Assembly: GCF_000376445.1 (NCBI RefSeq)
Contig: NZ_AQXI01000004.1
Coordinates: 186,001-250,000 of the forward strand
Origin: Haladaptatus paucihalophilus DX253
GTDB taxonomy: Archaea > Halobacteriota > Halobacteria > Halobacteriales > Haladaptataceae
Direction: 5' to 3'
DNA: 64,000 nucleotides
Below the pieces are notes generated by a model, which saw nothing but the letters and a program-made list of their open reading frames with translations, was not told where the DNA came from and made no database searches. Both the position numbers and the translations under genes were made by a program. Each line of letters starts with the position of its first letter. Within the stretch, counting starts at the first letter, position 1. Positions 52,464-61,462 of this stretch are shown piece after piece.

Positions 52464-52922
52464 TCAACACCGTGGAACAACGTGTTTTGTATCTTCTCGA
52501 ATGAGTCGGAGGAGACCGTCCGGATACAGTGGGTCATCTTCATGATCAAACTCGGAGAGTGATTTCCACTCTCCGGTAAAGGTCACGTCGCCATCATCGT
52601 GGCCTTCCAACTGTGCCACACTCCAGAGGTCGTCGGTCGGCTCAATTTCATAGATAAAAATGACTTCGTGTCCAGCTGTGCCAGCAAACGAAAACACGTT
52701 CTCAATGGAACCGAGGTAGTCACCGACCTTGACGGAGATATCAAGTTCCTCATCGAACTCTCTTACAATCGCAGCGGGGCTATACTCACCAAATTCAATG
52801 CCGCCTCCAATTGGTCGATAGAATCGCTCGTCATTATCGGTATCGTATAGTCTTGCAACAAAGATTTCGTCGTTACGATGAGGGAGGCCAAGAGCCATTG
52901 GCCGGACTCTATCTGAAGACAT
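52464..52922 (-). CDS. Nudix hydrolase
   Basis: A 152-residue protein with a nearly canonical Nudix box: GGGIEFGEYSPAAIVREFDE, then ELDI (near residues 38-61), matching Gx5Ex7REUxEExGU apart from the final Gly. Nudix enzymes hydrolyse nucleoside diphosphates linked to other groups, using Mg2+ held by the Glu residues. The C-terminal half is short and gives no hint of substrate. It is transcribed away from the DUF6176 gene. Confidence 0.85.
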   Translation of the reverse strand: MSSDRVRPMALGLPHRNDEIFVARLYDTDNDERFYRPIGGGIEFGEYSPAAIVREFDEELDISVKVGDYLGSIENVFSFAGTAGHEVIFIYEIEPTDDLWSVAQLEGHDDGDVTFTGEWKSLSEFDHEDDPLYPDGLLRLIREDTKHVVPRC

Positions 52923-53156
52923 AGCTAGGTGTGAACAAGCCGTCTGGAAATTCTTTTCTGAATATGAACAAAATTATAGAACTCTCTCCCGTCTCACCGC
53001 TAATTACGCACCACAAACTGCGCACAGATCGATTTGGGATTATGGGATAGTCTATATCTTGGCCCAGTTGAAACCAGCCAAATGTGTTTTTTAGATAACT
53101 CTGACCGTTTCCCATTATCCCAAACGTATTTATCACAAATAATAAATATATAACCA

Positions 53157-53501
53157 ATGGCTGAGACTACGCTATTTCGATATCGACTCAAACCAGGGCG
53201 AATAGAGCGACTCCGCGAGTGGGTAGAAGAAGTGGATTCCAGACGGGACGAAGCCATCGAAACATTGCAAGATGAAAGCGTCTTTTCTGAGGCGGCATTC
53301 CTCAACTCGACAGAGGATGGGGATTACGTCATGTTCTACATGGAGGCAGAGGATCTCGAGACGGCTCATGATGTTTTCGAGTCTTCCCAGCATGACCTCG
53401 ATCTAGAGTTCAAACAACTTCTCGGAGATATCGTAGCCGAAGACCAACCAGAGCAGAGTATCGAACCCCTGTATCATTTAGCCAATCCAGACCGTCCCTG
53501 A
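53157..53501 (+). CDS. DUF6176-family protein
   Basis: A 114-residue acidic protein: FRYRLKPGRIERLREWVEEV, then YVMFYMEAEDLETAHDVFES. This alternation fits the ferredoxin-like fold of DUF6176, a haloarchaeal and bacterial family with no known function. An AT-rich TATA box (AATAATAAATATATAA) precedes the ATG. The gene stands alone. Confidence 0.72.
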   Translation: MAETTLFRYRLKPGRIERLREWVEEVDSRRDEAIETLQDESVFSEAAFLNSTEDGDYVMFYMEAEDLETAHDVFESSQHDLDLEFKQLLGDIVAEDQPEQSIEPLYHLANPDRP

Positions 53502-53697
53502 TTGCACGACGTGTGGATCTAACTGGTCGCTATATTTTATTCGAGCGGGCCAGACTGGCTTCTGAAGCACTTCTCATGGCAAGGTTTCACGCTTCTCCCA
53601 GGGTCGCAGTGGTGGGTAAATCGACTTCCGCTTATTAGAAGGGCCGTTGGCACACGCATAACCAATAGTTGTGGTTTCAAAAACAGACGAACAGTGG

Positions 53698-53811
53698 TTA
53701 TTTGAATAGCTCACTATTGAGTCCATCATACCCCTTCCAATAGCCGCGAAGCCACACATATCCAAGGACGAGGAAAATGGCACCCGCGACGACTGACCCA
53801 ATTACATCCAT
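53698..53811 (-). CDS. 37-residue single-helix membrane peptide
   Basis: It starts at the ATG at 53809-53811 and reads MDVIGSVVAGAIFLVLGYVW, then LRGYWKGYDGLNSELFK. There is one clear membrane helix with a positively charged end, which would sit inside by the positive-inside rule. Its role is unknown; the surrounding DNA (53502-53697 and 53812-54040) has no other gene. Confidence 0.5.
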   Translation of the reverse strand: MDVIGSVVAGAIFLVLGYVWLRGYWKGYDGLNSELFK

Positions 53812-54040
53812 AGTAAGAATTACAATTTAAATCGCTAAGAAGTTACCGCTCGTGAGAGTCCACTGCTGCTTGTACGATTATTGGGTAAAGCCTGGCTTCA
53901 TGCTGAATAGAGAGGATGCATCCAGCAGACCGCCATTGTGACAATCGTTAACATTGTATGGGTCGTAACACAAGTAGCACTCTCCGTACTCTGCATCAAG
54001 GATGAAGAGGTAACGAGGGAGATGCAAAACGGACTGTAAA

Positions 54041-55447
54041 ATGACACCAACGGTAAGAGACGCTGACCAAACAGCCGTTGAAGACCTTCGAGAAACGCTT
54101 CGGGGCACCCTGATTCGGCCCACCGACGAGGACTATGACGAGGCCCGGGGCGTCTGGAACGGGATGATCGATCGTCACCCAGCACTCATCGTCCAGTGTT
54201 CAGGCACTGCAGACGTGATTGTAGCTGTAAATTTCGCACGGGAGTACGACCTCGAGATCGCAGTGCGCGGCGGCGGTCATAACGTCGCCGGCACCGCCGT
54301 CTGCGACGACGGTATCGTCATTGATCTCTCTGCGATGCGAGCCGTGTGGGTCGACCCTCTCGCACGGATAGCCCGAGTGCAGGGTGGCGCCCTGTGGGGC
54401 GACGTTGACCATGAGGCCCAGGCCCACGGACTTGCGACCCCGGGCGGCATCGTCAGCCACACCGGCGTCGCCGGGCTTACCCTCGGCGGGGGGATCGGCT
54501 GGCTGATGCGCAAGCATGGCCTCACTGTCGACAACCTGCTCTCCGCCGATATGGTAACCGCCGATGGCGAGTTCATCCGTGCCTCGGAAGACGAGCACTC
54601 CGAGCTGTTTTGGGCGTTGCGGGGCGGTGGTGGAAACTTCGGGATCGTGACCTCCTTCGAGTTTGCCCTCTACCCTGTCGGACCCACTGTGCTCGCCGGC
54701 CCCGTGATCTGGGCGGCGGACGACACCGCCGCCGCGCTGCGCTTCTACCGCGACTTCGTGCAGGATGCTCCCGACGAGCTTGGCACCGTCGTCAGGTTGG
54801 GACCCATCCCTCCCCTCTCAGTCGTCCCCGAGGAGCTTCACTGGCGACCCGCTGTGGCCATCAACGCCTGCTACACAGGTCCGGTTGAGGAGGGTGAGAG
54901 CGTCCTCCGCCCGCTGCGCGAGCACGGCACACCGCTTCTCGACTTGGTCTCCCCCAAGCGGTATGTGGCCCACCAGAGCGGGCTCGACAGCACCGTTCTC
55001 CATGGATGGCACTATTATTGGAAGTCGACCGACCTTCCTGAGCTGTCCGACGACTTGATTGAAGTTCTCGTCAACCACGCCTTTTCGACGAAGTCACCCC
55101 GCTCATACGTGGTGCTATTCCACCTGGGCGGAGCGGTGAGCCGCGTCCCTGGTGACGCCACCGCCTACGCCAGTCGGAACGCACCACACAACATCAACAT
55201 CAATGGCGTGTGGCGTCCCGACGAAGATTTTGCCGAGTCGGAGACCACGTGGGCCCGTCGATTCTTCGATGCTCTCGAACCCTATCGAGAGGGCGTCTAC
55301 GTGAACTTCCTTGACGTTGACGACGACACACGACGGGTCCGCGAAGCTTATGATGAGCAGACCTACCAGCGACTCGCCGAGATCAAAGCCGAATACGATC
55401 CCGATAACGTGTTTCACCTCAACCAGAACATCGAGCCGGCAGGCTGA
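54041..55447 (+). CDS. FAD-linked oxidase with BBE domain
   Basis: A 468-residue PCMH-type FAD protein. The N-terminal FAD domain contains AVRGGGHNVAGTAVCDDGIV (near residue 75), whose His is the usual site of covalent FAD attachment, and VSHTGVAGLTLGGGIGWLMR (near residue 140), where bicovalent relatives have a Cys; this one has Ser-His. It is therefore probably mono-covalent. The C-terminal berberine-bridge segment (YDPDNVFHLNQNI) is present. Such enzymes oxidise sugars, alcohols or aromatic amines with O2. The composition is more GC-rich than its neighbours and the sequence resembles actinobacterial proteins, which suggests transfer. Confidence 0.85.
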   Translation: MTPTVRDADQTAVEDLRETLRGTLIRPTDEDYDEARGVWNGMIDRHPALIVQCSGTADVIVAVNFAREYDLEIAVRGGGHNVAGTAVCDDGIVIDLSAMRAVWVDPLARIARVQGGALWGDVDHEAQAHGLATPGGIVSHTGVAGLTLGGGIGWLMRKHGLTVDNLLSADMVTADGEFIRASEDEHSELFWALRGGGGNFGIVTSFEFALYPVGPTVLAGPVIWAADDTAAALRFYRDFVQDAPDELGTVVRLGPIPPLSVVPEELHWRPAVAINACYTGPVEEGESVLRPLREHGTPLLDLVSPKRYVAHQSGLDSTVLHGWHYYWKSTDLPELSDDLIEVLVNHAFSTKSPRSYVVLFHLGGAVSRVPGDATAYASRNAPHNININGVWRPDEDFAESETTWARRFFDALEPYREGVYVNFLDVDDDTRRVREAYDEQTYQRLAEIKAEYDPDNVFHLNQNIEPAG

Positions 55448-55667
55448 ACATCTCTCGTTATTTGTTGAGATGGTAGTTTGTGAACGGTGAGAACGCGAAG
55501 TTACGATCTATTCAAAATGGACACCCGACAATCTATAGAGATGATTAAGGAGTCAGAATAGCTTTTATATTTCAACAAGAGGCGTTATCCATCTTAGACG
55601 GAATTCATCGACCGCAGGAGCAATCGTTATACTGTAATGTAGTGTTCCCTCAGTTCCCGCCAACCAA

Positions 55668-56139
55668 CTAGCCGTCCTGTTCGACGAATGCCGCGAGATT
55701 GTCGAGTGTTGATTTTATTCCTGCCTTGTGGTCCTCCGACTGGATGCCTGCTGGCACGTTCTCGGCGCGAACGGTCACAATTACTCCATTCCCTTCGGAC
55801 TCAAATGTCCAGATCATACGCATGGTACCCGCGAACGCCAGGTCGTCGCTCTCGAAGAGGACTTCCTGCTCGATTCGATGGTTTGGTTCAAGTCGAGGAA
55901 AGCGTACTTCCATCTCGTCGGATGTCTCTGATGTCTTGCCTTGCCCAGCTTGTTTGTCCTTGTAGGTGAGCCGCATTCGGTACGAGCCCCCCTTCGCGGA
56001 AATCGAAATCGAGCATTTCGCCGGTCATGTTGCTCGGAGGAAGCCAACGTTCCATGGCACCGGGCTCTGCGAACGCTTGGTAGATGGCTTCTGGAGAAGC
56101 CTGCATTCTTTTCCTCACGGACTCTACTCTCTCAACCAT
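55668..56139 (-). pseudogene. SRPBCC (AHSA1-like) gene with a one-base frameshift in a G run
   Basis: The N-terminal half (SPEAIYQAFAEPGAMERWLP) and the C-terminal half (YKDKQAGQGKTSETSDEMEV ... DHKAGIKSTLDNLAAFVEQDG, shortened here) are in different frames. They meet at a run of six G on the minus strand (plus-strand CCCCCC near 55989-55994). With five G the frame would read REGGSYRMRLTY through the join. The combined length, about 156 residues, is normal. Homologues bind small hydrophobic molecules or assist Hsp90-like proteins. It is a frameshift mutation, a sequencing error, or slippage-controlled expression. Confidence 0.78.
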
Positions 56140-56281
56140 ACATCCAGTAACGCACCAAGGATGGTGGATGTTGCGCCGCGTGCGCTTGCGCTCGGTCGAA
56201 CCAGCCGCACACTCGGTCAGCGTTCGCTGGGCACCATCGGACAGCGTTGCTTGGCGTGACATAGCTGAAAAAGGAGCAGGA

Positions 56282-56627
56282 TTAGCAACAGTCGGTGAGA
56301 GCGCCCTTTCGGGTGGCTGCCGCGCCACAGTCTGCACACGTCCAGTCGGTGTGATCGACGTTGCCGTATTTGTCGTAGCCAGTGTACGGGCCACTGATAC
56401 ACTCGTCTTCGTTGTCCTCGGGGGGAATGCGTTGAGCGAGCCGTCGTCGATTGCGTTTTCGACGGCGGCCATGTGTTTGCAGAAGGCGTTCCGGTGGACG
56501 TGATGCGGCACGTGCAGGCCATCAGTTCCTCGGTCACGTCGTCGATGGAGACCACGTATTGGTGGTTTGCGGGGTTCTCGTGGCTCTCATTGGTGACGTC
56601 GATGAGTTCGGACCTACTGCCTCATGT
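56282..56627 (-). pseudogene. SWIM zinc-finger gene, frameshifted, with a different C-terminal ribbon
   Basis: It reads ELIDVTNESHENPANHQYVV and then loses one base inside CTCP, shifting the SWIM motif (HHVHRNAFCKHMAAVENAID) into another frame. A second shift in the acidic linker restores a tail ISGPYTGYDKYGNVDHTDW followed by CADCGAAATRKGALTDCC. This tail, with CxxC and CC, differs from the CWPC tail at 21602, so two subfamilies are present. The TAA is at 56282-56284. Confidence 0.72.
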
Positions 56628-57142
56628 TGCACTAAGCAGAACTAAGAGAGTCTGGCAAGCGTATCGGATTTGTGTGCTGGCGTCTCGATTTCATAGAGAC
56701 TCGGCCGCATCGCCCGAGCCAAAGAGTCGTCTCATTTGATATCAATAGGAATTTCGACAAGACAAAATAGATCGCCACATAGGGCTTAGAGCCACTCATC
56801 GGAGAGTTCGTTCGAATGAGTGTACATCAATTCGAGGAGTGGTTGAACTTCGGCAAAGTGTGGAACGTTTCACATATATAACAATAATATCCTTTGAGAG
56901 TGTGCCTCATCCTGCCAGCGCAACCAATACACCAGTCGTAACAAAATCAATGGTAGTAGCTGCCCGCAGAGTGACCTCGCGTATCTTCTGGAGGGGATTT
57001 TGGTAGAGAGCTGTGGAGTTCGAATATCCTCGTTGAGTGCCCCCAAAAACTACGGTCGTACTTTTCACATGAGGGATTTTATTGTTACTGACCATCATTT
57101 GTGAAAGGTGGGAAATAGGGGATAGACGTAAACCATAGTACA
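56628..57142. other. Gene-free stretch
   Basis: About 515 bp with no recognisable protein. It begins with the IS-end word GTTGCACTAAGCAG shared with 31878 and ends with AT-rich promoter-like DNA. I see nothing else in it. Confidence 0.4.
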
Positions 57143-57337
57143 ATGTCGCTATATGAGCAACAGCGGTATAATGGCTACTTTCCAAGCAGACAATATAAGA
57201 ATTTTACTCTCCTTTCATTCGCTGTCGTTGGATTTTGGAGCTACTGGGCGTTTTCCCGTGGTATTGTCTTCGCAACGATGTATATCGTTATGTTCGGTTT
57301 CCTGGGACTTTTGTTCGTACTACTGTGGGAATGGTGA
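57143..57337 (+). CDS. 64-residue two-helix membrane protein
   Basis: A polar, tyrosine-rich start (MSLYEQQRYNGYFPSRQYKN) precedes two membrane helices (LLSFAVVGFWSYWAF and VFATMYIVMFGFLGLLFVLL). No family is recognised. It is followed after 32 bp by the next small gene, with which it may form an operon. Confidence 0.55.
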   Translation: MSLYEQQRYNGYFPSRQYKNFTLLSFAVVGFWSYWAFSRGIVFATMYIVMFGFLGLLFVLLWEW

Positions 57338-57369
57338 CGGTCACGTTCGATCAAATAATAATCTGATTC

Positions 57370-57603
57370 ATGACTGTGATCGAATTAGACGTCAAGGTAC
57401 CTCCTCAAGAAGCACTCAATGCGCTCGCGACCGCACTCCCGGATGAGAGAGGATTTACGTACGAGCAAGCGTATACGATTCTGAAGAACGAAGAAGATCT
57501 TGAGCGTCCTGCTGCTGAGGACATCGTTGAACGGCTCTACATGAAGGGACATCTCTATGAGGTCGAGGGGAAGCTTCGACTCACTGATTACGAAGCTGAA
57601 TAG
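57370..57603 (+). CDS. 77-residue acidic protein of unknown function
   Basis: VKVPPQEALNALATALPDER, then TYEQAYTILKNEEDLERPAA and DIVERLYMKGHLYEVEGKLR. The helix-turn-helix-strand order with the final GHLYEVEGKLRLTDY is like a small winged-helix fold, but no family is certain. The amino-acid composition is typically haloarchaeal, so it is a real gene. Nothing is found between it and the PhoD gene (57604-57740). Confidence 0.65.
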   Translation: MTVIELDVKVPPQEALNALATALPDERGFTYEQAYTILKNEEDLERPAAEDIVERLYMKGHLYEVEGKLRLTDYEAE

Positions 57604-57740
57604 TGAGGGGTAGTCGGCGATCTCAACCGAATCTCCCCACCAGGACTGAATCGCCGTAATGACTTCTCCAAGAACGTCACAGAAATCGTTGGGATATCGT
57701 TGATTACCTGCATCATCGGTGGTCCTGCTGGCGCCGTTGA

Positions 57741-59324
57741 TCAGCAGTTGACGGGAGTAAGCTCCTTCGTATACAGTGAATCGTTGTTCATATCTTTGAG
57801 AGTTACCGTCAAGACGTCCGACTGACCATCGACGTCGACCTGTCCGAAGAATTGAAATCCGTCACTTGGTGGGAGGTTCGCTTCACCCTCTGGCGGACTC
57901 TTCTCGAAGACGACCGTCGGTCCGAAAGTGTCATCGAGTTCGTTCGGTCCGAACGTCCCGGCGTGAAGCGGTCCGGAGACGAACTCCCAGAATGGATCGA
58001 ACTCGGAGAACGACGCTCGCTTTGGGTGATAATGGTGGGCAGCGGTGTAGTGAACGTCCGCCGTTACCCAGACCACATTCCGGATATTTTCCGATTGCAT
58101 GAATGAGAGTAATTCCTTGATTTCGATCTCCCTTCCCTTCGGTATCCCACTGTCTGCGTTTGCGACGGCTTCATACTTATCACCGTCAGTGACCACGAGT
58201 CCGATCGGCATGTCCGCCGCGATGATTTTCCACGTTGCCTCGGATTCCGAGAGCGCGTCTTTGAGCCAGCTCATTTGCGTATCGCCGAGGAAGTCCGTTT
58301 TCGGACCCGATTCCGTTTGCGTGTTTTCTGTATTCGGGCCTCGATAGCTTCGCATATCGAGCCGAAATACCTCTAACGAAGGCCCATATGGGAAATTTTG
58401 ATAAATCGCATCATCCACATCATCTCGAGGGCGAATGGGCATATAGTCGAGAAACGCCTGCTGACCACGTGCAGCGAGTAAATTCACGCTTTTAACGTCG
58501 TGCGGGTCGTCTGCCGGTAGCTTCTCGTTTGGATACCAATTGTTGAGGATTTCGTGGTCGTCCCACTGTGGAATCATCGGCACTTCGGAGACGAATGCTC
58601 GATAGTGGTCATCTCGGAGATTGTATCGATAGTTTCCACGGAACTCCGCAAGGGTGTCGGCAACGTCGGACATCGCTTCGGTAACGACGTTCTGCCAAAC
58701 GCTACCATCATCAAGTTCGACACGTTCTTCGAGCGGCCCGTCAGCGTATATCGCGTCACCGGAGTGGATGAAAAAGTCCGGGTCCGTTTCACGCATCGAT
58801 TCGAACGTCCTCATACCTCCGAAATCGGGGTCGATTCCCCACCCCTGTCCGGCAACATCTCCACCCCAAACGAAGCGGATATCGGTTCGGTCGGTCGGAG
58901 GCGTTCGAAACGACCCTCCTACTGGATCGCTTCGAGTCCCTGGATTTCGAAGACTTTCGAACGTCACTCGGTAATAAATTTCTTCGCCTCGAGGGAGTCC
59001 CTCGATGTCCATCGTTGCAGTATAGTTACTGTCTGCCAACGCCGTCGGCCCACGGATCGTCCGTTTCTCGGAGAAGTCCTGCTCGGTTGAGAGATGAAGG
59101 AACATCCGTGCTGGCTCACTCGCCCGGCTCCAGATGAGGGCTCTATCCTCGACAACGTCCCCGATTTGTGCACCGGATGGTGCTTCGATTACGTCCGTAG
59201 AATTGAGGTCTTCACGCGTGTCTCTCGGCTGTTCGGCTATCGTTGATTCGGTTATCATCGCTCCGCCGAAGGCTGCAGCAGCGGTCGTCCGCATTGCATC
59301 TCTTCTAGTTACGTTGTCCAGCAT
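57741..59324 (-). CDS. phoD: PhoD-family alkaline phosphatase/phosphodiesterase
   Basis: A 527-residue secreted enzyme. The N-terminus has a twin-arginine signal (VTRRDAMRTTAAAAFGGA). Metal-site motifs of the PhoD family follow: FVWGGDVAGQGWG (near residue 150), FIHSGDAIYADGP (near residue 184), IPQWDDHEILNN (near residue 247) and WVTADVHYTAAHHY (near residue 420). It hydrolyses phosphate esters outside the cell with Ca2+ and Fe3+. TATA-like sequence (TTATAAAG, near 59360) lies about 30 nt upstream of the start. It complements the phosphate transporter at the left of the window, though the two are not linked in an operon. Confidence 0.9.
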   Translation of the reverse strand: MLDNVTRRDAMRTTAAAAFGGAMITESTIAEQPRDTREDLNSTDVIEAPSGAQIGDVVEDRALIWSRASEPARMFLHLSTEQDFSEKRTIRGPTALADSNYTATMDIEGLPRGEEIYYRVTFESLRNPGTRSDPVGGSFRTPPTDRTDIRFVWGGDVAGQGWGIDPDFGGMRTFESMRETDPDFFIHSGDAIYADGPLEERVELDDGSVWQNVVTEAMSDVADTLAEFRGNYRYNLRDDHYRAFVSEVPMIPQWDDHEILNNWYPNEKLPADDPHDVKSVNLLAARGQQAFLDYMPIRPRDDVDDAIYQNFPYGPSLEVFRLDMRSYRGPNTENTQTESGPKTDFLGDTQMSWLKDALSESEATWKIIAADMPIGLVVTDGDKYEAVANADSGIPKGREIEIKELLSFMQSENIRNVVWVTADVHYTAAHHYHPKRASFSEFDPFWEFVSGPLHAGTFGPNELDDTFGPTVVFEKSPPEGEANLPPSDGFQFFGQVDVDGQSDVLTVTLKDMNNDSLYTKELTPVNC

Positions 59325-59592
59325 CGTTATTTGACATAATGTGAGATTATAATATAGTTCTTTATAAGTGTGAACAATACACCTATGTTACCCACCGAAG
59401 CTGTATGAGCGTTTGCTTCGCGCCGTCGTTTTTTGAATCCAGTTCTACGATCTGTTTTCGGTAGTTCACCGTCCAGAAGTACGGCGATTCGCCGGTTATG
59501 ACTGGAGGAGATTTTCGGAGCGTGTCAAAAATCGTGGTCCGAAGCGGTCGTCGGAGCCCGAACGTTAAGTCGTCATTTCGCGAAGTCGGACT

Positions 59593-59694
59593 ATGGTGGG
59601 GAAAGCGAACTACGATTTCACCGGCGAATCGGCCATCGTAACGGGGGCGACAAAGGGAATCGGCCGCGGAATCGCGGCCGACGTCGCCGCATCC
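59593..59694 (+). pseudogene. N-terminal fragment of a short-chain dehydrogenase gene
   Basis: The ATG at 59593 opens MVGKANYDFTGESAIVTGAT, then KGIGRGIAADVAAS, the TGxxxGIG cofactor loop of an SDR enzyme. After about 34 residues the similarity ends and the frame enters antisense sequence of another gene. It is a truncated relic. Confidence 0.78.
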
Positions 59695-59884
59695 ACGACG
59701 TGTCGATGGTGGAGAAACGACGGCGTACCGACCGAAACGACGTCGAGGTCCTCGGCCGCCAGCATCGATTCGTGGGCCGCGTATCGACGGTCCGGCGGAA
59801 TCTCCCACGCTTCGCCGAACGTCCGTAGTTTTTCCTCGTCGACGGTCGAGCAGAGGCCGACGGACGGGTCCGGGTCGGTGGGTA
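59695..59884 (-). pseudogene. Internal fragment of a Gfo/Idh/MocA-type oxidoreductase gene
   Basis: The minus strand reads TFGEAWEIPPDRRYAAHESM, then LAAEDLDVVSVGTPSFLHH, which resembles the stretch after the first strand pair of Gfo/Idh/MocA dehydrogenases (the D-V-V-x-V-x-T-P-x-x-x-H motif). Both ends are missing: the SDR fragment abuts one side, uxuA the other. Confidence 0.65.
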
Positions 59885-59888
59885 TCCC

Positions 59889-60848
59889 TCAGTCCGTGGT
59901 CGCTTCGAGCAACCCTTTCATGTAGCCGATGGCGAACAGCCGTCCGTTCGTGTGATAGCCGGGATTGTGGTTGTCCTCGCCCGCCATCGTGGGAACGTGG
60001 TCCGGTCGCATCGGACCGTCAAAGCCGACGTCTCTGTATGCGCGAATCGCCGCCGCCATGTCGGTCGGGCCGTCGTCGTGCCACGTCTCGACGAACCGAT
60101 CGGCGTCGCCCTCGACGTCGCGGAAGTGGACGAAGTTGATGCGGTCGCCGAAGTGGCGAATCGCGTCCGGGATGTCCGCACCCATCGCCGCGAAGTTCCC
60201 TTGGCAGAACGTGATGCCGTTGTACTCGCTGTCGTAGGCGTCGAGAACGCGGTCGTAGGCTTCGACGCTCGTTGCGATGCGGGGGATGCCCCGTAGGTCG
60301 GAGCGCGGCGGGTCGTCCGGGTGGAGCGCGAGTTTGACGCCCGCTTCCTCGGCGACCGGACCCACCTCCCCGATGAAGTATTCGAACGCGTCCCAGAGGT
60401 CCTCGTGCGTCGCTTCGGTCGCGACCGACTCCGGACCGCCGCGGACCTTTCGCTCGTCGAATCCGGTGACGAGCGACCCGCCCCGTGATTCGATGTGCGC
60501 CTCGGTGCGCGCCCAACGAACGCCCGCCATCCAGTCGTAGGCCACGACCGGAACGTCAAGTTCGCCGCAATCACGGAGGAACCGCTCGAACTCGGCGATG
60601 TCGTCGTCGCGGCCGTCGAGTCCGAGGCGAATCCGGTCGGTGAGGGGAACGCTTCCCTCGATGACCGACAGGGAGAGGCCGTCGGCTTCGAGCCAATTTA
60701 TGAGCCCCCGTAGGTCGTCGTACGTCCACCGAGTTCGGCCGTCACCGATTTCGAGCGGGTGGATCACGGCGTCGGTGACACCGACCTGTTTCGCGAGCTC
60801 CCATCGTTCGTCAGGTTCCGGCGGTAGAACGAGCGCTGGTCGTACCAT
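59889..60848 (-). CDS. uxuA: D-mannonate dehydratase
   Basis: A 319-residue TIM-barrel enzyme. Metal and substrate motifs of the UxuA family are visible: LALHPDDPPRSDLRGIPRI (near residue 174), GITFCQGNFAAMG (near residue 213), INFVHFRDVEG (near residue 238) and MRPDHVPTMAGED (near residue 282). It converts D-mannonate to 2-keto-3-deoxygluconate in hexuronate breakdown. It looks intact, but the neighbouring genes of the pathway (short-chain dehydrogenase, Gfo/Idh/MocA, a binding protein) are only fragments, so the pathway may be incomplete at this locus. Confidence 0.87.
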   Translation of the reverse strand: MVRPALVLPPEPDERWELAKQVGVTDAVIHPLEIGDGRTRWTYDDLRGLINWLEADGLSLSVIEGSVPLTDRIRLGLDGRDDDIAEFERFLRDCGELDVPVVAYDWMAGVRWARTEAHIESRGGSLVTGFDERKVRGGPESVATEATHEDLWDAFEYFIGEVGPVAEEAGVKLALHPDDPPRSDLRGIPRIATSVEAYDRVLDAYDSEYNGITFCQGNFAAMGADIPDAIRHFGDRINFVHFRDVEGDADRFVETWHDDGPTDMAAAIRAYRDVGFDGPMRPDHVPTMAGEDNHNPGYHTNGRLFAIGYMKGLLEATTD

Positions 60849-61049
60849 CTTTGACGGTTCGATACTCGTCAGTAATAGGATTATGGGTCACCGTCGCACG
60901 AGAGATAATATTTATTATCATTCAATATTCAGTGGTCGGATTTATTTTCAGGATTTTTAATACATGGTTGTAAACATACATATCTGTTCAGAATGTTTAT
61001 CTATGGCCCTCACAACAAATGATGCAGACCATGAGAGGCGGTAGCACGA

Positions 61050-61138
61050 CTCGCGGAAGGAGAGACGAATATATCTGAAAGCTGTAGGGGCGGGCGTTGC
61101 GGTCGGCCTCGCGGGATGCACCGGCAGTCGGTCACGCC
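61050..61138 (+). pseudogene. Signal-peptide remnant of a Tat lipoprotein
   Basis: One plus frame reads RRIYLKAVGAGVAVGLAGC, followed by TGSRSR. This is the end of a twin-arginine signal with a lipobox cysteine, as in haloarchaeal sugar-binding proteins. No start and no mature protein follow in frame; after 61140 other frames take over, one of them (HVHCSLAETLSVAREPCEPW, 61170-61290) protein-like but unidentified. It is probably the rest of a sugar ABC transporter gene. Confidence 0.5.
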
Positions 61139-61462
61139 AAACAACCTGAAGAAACTCGGGTTCACGTCGGCGTGGAAAAGTCCGAATGGAACGACTCGCT
61201 GGACGACGTTGAGAAGACGGTGCACGTTCACTGCTCGCTCGCGGAAACGCTCTCGGTGGCACGCGAACCGTGCGAACCGTGGCGCGTGACGCCCCTCCCG
61301 ATGGTCAATCTGTCATAAATACCAGCCCTCGTCGGAGTCAATACTGATATTCGTCTGTGAATTCATTGCAATCACACCTGGTAGTAGGTAGAGTGCAAGC
61401 CTGAGTCTATGTAGGAACAGGTTTCTTCCTTTAAGTACATCGAGCGTCGATTCTTTGCTGAG

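Noticed and set aside
53878-54123. An 81-codon minus-strand frame with two cysteine pairs ahead of the FAD oxidase gene
   Set aside because: It overlaps the start of the oxidase gene antisense, the cysteine spacing matches no zinc motif, and the first half is clearly the oxidase shadow.
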